Below, piece by piece: positions 53,474 through 54,983 of a stretch of 54,983 bases of DNA (the first letter of the stretch is position 1; each line of letters starts with the position of its first letter). The notes below the pieces were generated by a model. That model was not told where the DNA came from. It did not search any database and saw nothing but the letters and a program-made list of their open reading frames with translations. The stretch is from Bdellovibrio sp. (lineage in GTDB: Bacteria; Myxococcota; SpSt-1050): NCBI GenBank assembly GCA_020725805.1, contig DYEF01000066.1, positions 1 through 54,983 of the forward strand. Direction: 5' to 3'. The position numbers were made by a program, and so were the translations under genes.

Positions 53474-53492
53474 AATTACACCTTTAGAGAGC

Positions 53493-54620
53493 CTATCCCA
53501 CAAAGTCGATAAAATTAGATTTGTTTATCAGTTTTATCTCAGAACTATAGATCTGTTTCCACTGTTCTATCTGTCTGATACTTTCTTCTCCAAACTTAAA
53601 TTCATAGGCAGAGAGTCTCCCGTCCTTCTCCTCCACAAGGTCAATCTCATATTTATCCCATGTCCGCCAGAAGTAAAGATTTGAATAATCCTGTAAATAA
53701 CTCACTTTTTTCAGTCTTTCCATAAATACAAAGTTTTCCCACAATCTGCCAATATCATCTCTCAAATCGAGAGTATTAAAATTAGAGATGAGCGAATTGA
53801 TAATTCCATTGTCATAAAAATAATATTTCTTCTTTTTACTCATCTCCTTCCTGAGATTACGACTAAACGCCGAAAGAGAATAAATTATATAACTCTTCTC
53901 AAGCAGATCGATATATCTTTTGACTGTCTTGACATCGACTCCACAGGTATTTGCAAGCTCATTTAAGGAGACCTCAGAACCAATCTGAAAGGCAAGAGCC
54001 CGGAGTAGCTGCAGAATAACATTTGATTTCTTAATACCCTCAAACTTCAGAATGTCTTTTAATAAATACGAATTTGTAATCTCATTTATATATTCGATCT
54101 TATCCTTTTTGTTTTCAGCAATAAGTACCCGTGGATACATTCCAAATACCATAAAATCTGAAAGTCTCTCCTTTATTTCCAAATCATTCAAATCTGATTT
54201 CAACTCAAGAACCGAGACACAGAAGAGATTTAATGAAATCTTTCTCCCTGTCAGAGGCTCCCCGACCTTATTTGAGAGTTCAAAGGAAGAAGAACCCGTA
54301 AGTATAAATCTTACACTACTTATGTTATCTACAGCAAGTTTAACAGACTCACCAATATTTCTTATCTTCTGGGCCTCGTCGATAATCACAAGCTCATACC
54401 CGGCAACAAATTCCCTGATAAGCTTAAGATTTCTCGATGATAATATCTCTTCTGCCCTGATATCATCGCCGGTAACATAGAGATATCTGAGCCCTGATTC
54501 TTCAGCATATAATCTGACCAGAGTAGTCTTCCCGGCCTGCCTTGGTCCAGTAATAATAATTACCCTATGTTTACCTAAAAACTCATTCAGAAGATTTTTA
54601 TCATAATATCTCTTTAACAT
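53493..54620 (-). CDS. AAA-type ATPase of the DUF4143 group
   Basis: Walker A 'GPRQAGKTTLV' near residue 25, Walker B 'ELVIIDEAQ' and sensor-like 'FILTGSSSFEL' lie in the N-terminal half. The C-terminal half has a winged-helix segment and the DUF4143 nuclease-like end ('FWRTWDKYEIDLVEE', 'AYEFKFGEE', with the D-E-K pattern of restriction-like folds). These ATPases are frequent, patchily distributed accessory genes of unclear role. ATG 54620 gives 375 aa, close to the usual length, but has no clear ribosome site. The gene sits between the two 79-bp repeats, on the strand opposite to the preceding lipoprotein genes, and is more AT-rich by eye than its neighbours. Confidence 0.85.
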   Translation of the reverse strand: MLKRYYDKNLLNEFLGKHRVIIITGPRQAGKTTLVRLYAEESGLRYLYVTGDDIRAEEILSSRNLKLIREFVAGYELVIIDEAQKIRNIGESVKLAVDNISSVRFILTGSSSFELSNKVGEPLTGRKISLNLFCVSVLELKSDLNDLEIKERLSDFMVFGMYPRVLIAENKKDKIEYINEITNSYLLKDILKFEGIKKSNVILQLLRALAFQIGSEVSLNELANTCGVDVKTVKRYIDLLEKSYIIYSLSAFSRNLRKEMSKKKKYYFYDNGIINSLISNFNTLDLRDDIGRLWENFVFMERLKKVSYLQDYSNLYFWRTWDKYEIDLVEEKDGRLSAYEFKFGEESIRQIEQWKQIYSSEIKLINKSNFIDFVG

Positions 54621-54636
54621 ATAGTGATATTTTAAC

Positions 54637-54715
54637 CAATTCCACAAATTTGTCAAATTTTATGGACTACTACTCCACAAAATAACCTTATTTTATGGAT
54701 TTAATCGGTGTCAGG
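54637..54715. repeat. 79-bp direct repeat, copy 2
   Basis: The second copy, 76 of 79 bases identical to copy 1, begins 16 bp upstream of the ATPase start codon and therefore contributes the promoter region of that gene. The bases beyond the GGTGTCAGG end differ from those after copy 1. Confidence 0.85.
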
Positions 54716-54784
54716 TACAAATTACATTTCAAATTACATTTTTAAACTGAGGCCTCGCACCTACTATTGAAACAACTCTATATC

Positions 54785-54983
54785 TCATATCTCTCTCATT
54801 ATCCTCTTAAGCTCAGTTGCTATTCGTATTGTTGTCTCTTTGTCCTGCGTTGGTCCTACAGGCAGGCTTATTACCTCCTTCGCAAACTGTTCGGCATTTT
54901 TAAGTTCCAAGCACCTCATTCGCCCCTTAAATACTGCCATACTACTAAGCAAAACAGGATAATAGACCATACTGCTTATACCG
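54785..54983 (-). CDS. DegT/DnrJ/EryC1-type sugar aminotransferase, C-terminal part
   Basis: The reading frame is open to the window edge, so the gene is partial; only the C-terminal ~65 residues are seen. 'GISSMVYYPVLLSS' and 'NAEQFAKEVISLPVGPTQ' match the end of PLP-dependent sugar aminotransferases of the DegT family ('VYYPxPLH', 'AE----V-SLP--P'). They make amino sugars for surface polysaccharides. The family's usual 'P-LH' is changed to 'V-LLSS' here, so either the enzyme has diverged or the copy is decayed. It has no gene partner visible inside the window. Confidence 0.7.
   Translation of the reverse strand, partial: GISSMVYYPVLLSSMAVFKGRMRCLELKNAEQFAKEVISLPVGPTQDKETTIRIATELKRIMREI

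Larger units (their letters stand above)
53194..53492. other. Gene-free accessory region with repeats
   Basis: These 299 bases between the SBBP lipoprotein gene and the ATPase gene hold direct-repeat copy 1 (53199-53277) and a large imperfect palindrome (53301-53473), described separately. No ORF of coding character is seen. Confidence 0.6.

Noticed and set aside
53199-54715. Complete insertion sequence or integron-like cassette
   Set aside because: There is no transposase or integrase gene between the repeats and the flanking repeats are direct, without a short target-site duplication visible.

Overview
The window looks like chromosomal DNA from a Myxococcota/Deltaproteobacteria-like Gram-negative bacterium of moderate-to-low GC. 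The lineage is inferred from protein style: RCC1-repeat lipoproteins with a CWG in every blade, lipoproteins with 'NCG-C--C' and 'NGCE' cysteine repeats, a seven-repeat SBBP propeller, Asp/Thr-rich linkers after lipoboxes, a DUF4175-like coiled-coil membrane protein, a giant TPR protein and a PilZ gene. No rRNA or phylogenetic marker was tested. Promoters, where visible, are sigma70-like (TTGACA boxes), and genes are tightly packed with many 4-11 bp overlaps.

Left part (1-20.8 kb). A fragment-like receiver gene and a small membrane protein are followed by a minus-strand cluster: methyltransferase, parvulin PPIase lipoprotein, amidohydrolase-CYTH fusion and two RCC1 propeller lipoproteins. Divergent from it is a housekeeping operon with a clear promoter: pyrE, lipoprotein, M50 protease, trpS, scpA, scpB, acpS, nnrDE, tsaE. 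It meets a minus-strand pair tail to tail (peptidase-MA/TPR protein and DUF4175-like protein). Then come tRNA-Thr, a B12-binding radical SAM gene whose 3' end runs antisense into that tRNA, and recO.

Middle (20.9-40.4 kb). A secreted DUF1566 protein has an Asp-rich C-terminal tail. It is followed by a ceramidase-like protein and a CoA-type Nudix hydrolase, a sugar-activation operon (mannose-1-P guanylyltransferase, phosphohexomutase, ROK kinase), tRNA-Met and a large double-activase/2-hydroxyacyl-CoA dehydratase-like protein. A long plus-strand series follows: proline dehydrogenase, M20 peptidase, orphan histidine kinase, CNNM/CBS protein, small membrane protein, queF, secreted protein, tdk.

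Right part (40.4-55 kb). A minus-strand operon (giant TPR, PilZ, Cys-rich small lipoprotein, DUF1571/LolA-like protein) is divergent, with visible promoters on both strands, from a very Cys-rich 1068-residue lipoprotein. That gene is followed by a strong terminator and a second Cys-repeat lipoprotein ending in a seven-repeat SBBP propeller. The last 1.8 kb is accessory in character: a DUF4143-type AAA ATPase gene between two 79-bp direct repeats, each made of two tandem hairpins, with a separate ~170-bp imperfect palindrome beside it, then the C-terminal end of a DegT/DnrJ-type sugar aminotransferase running off the window.

Taken together the window encodes normal nucleotide, tRNA, chromosome-segregation and envelope functions, plus an unusually large set of Cys-stabilised surface lipoproteins and repeat proteins. 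I see no CRISPR array, prophage, complete insertion sequence or recognisable defence operon.
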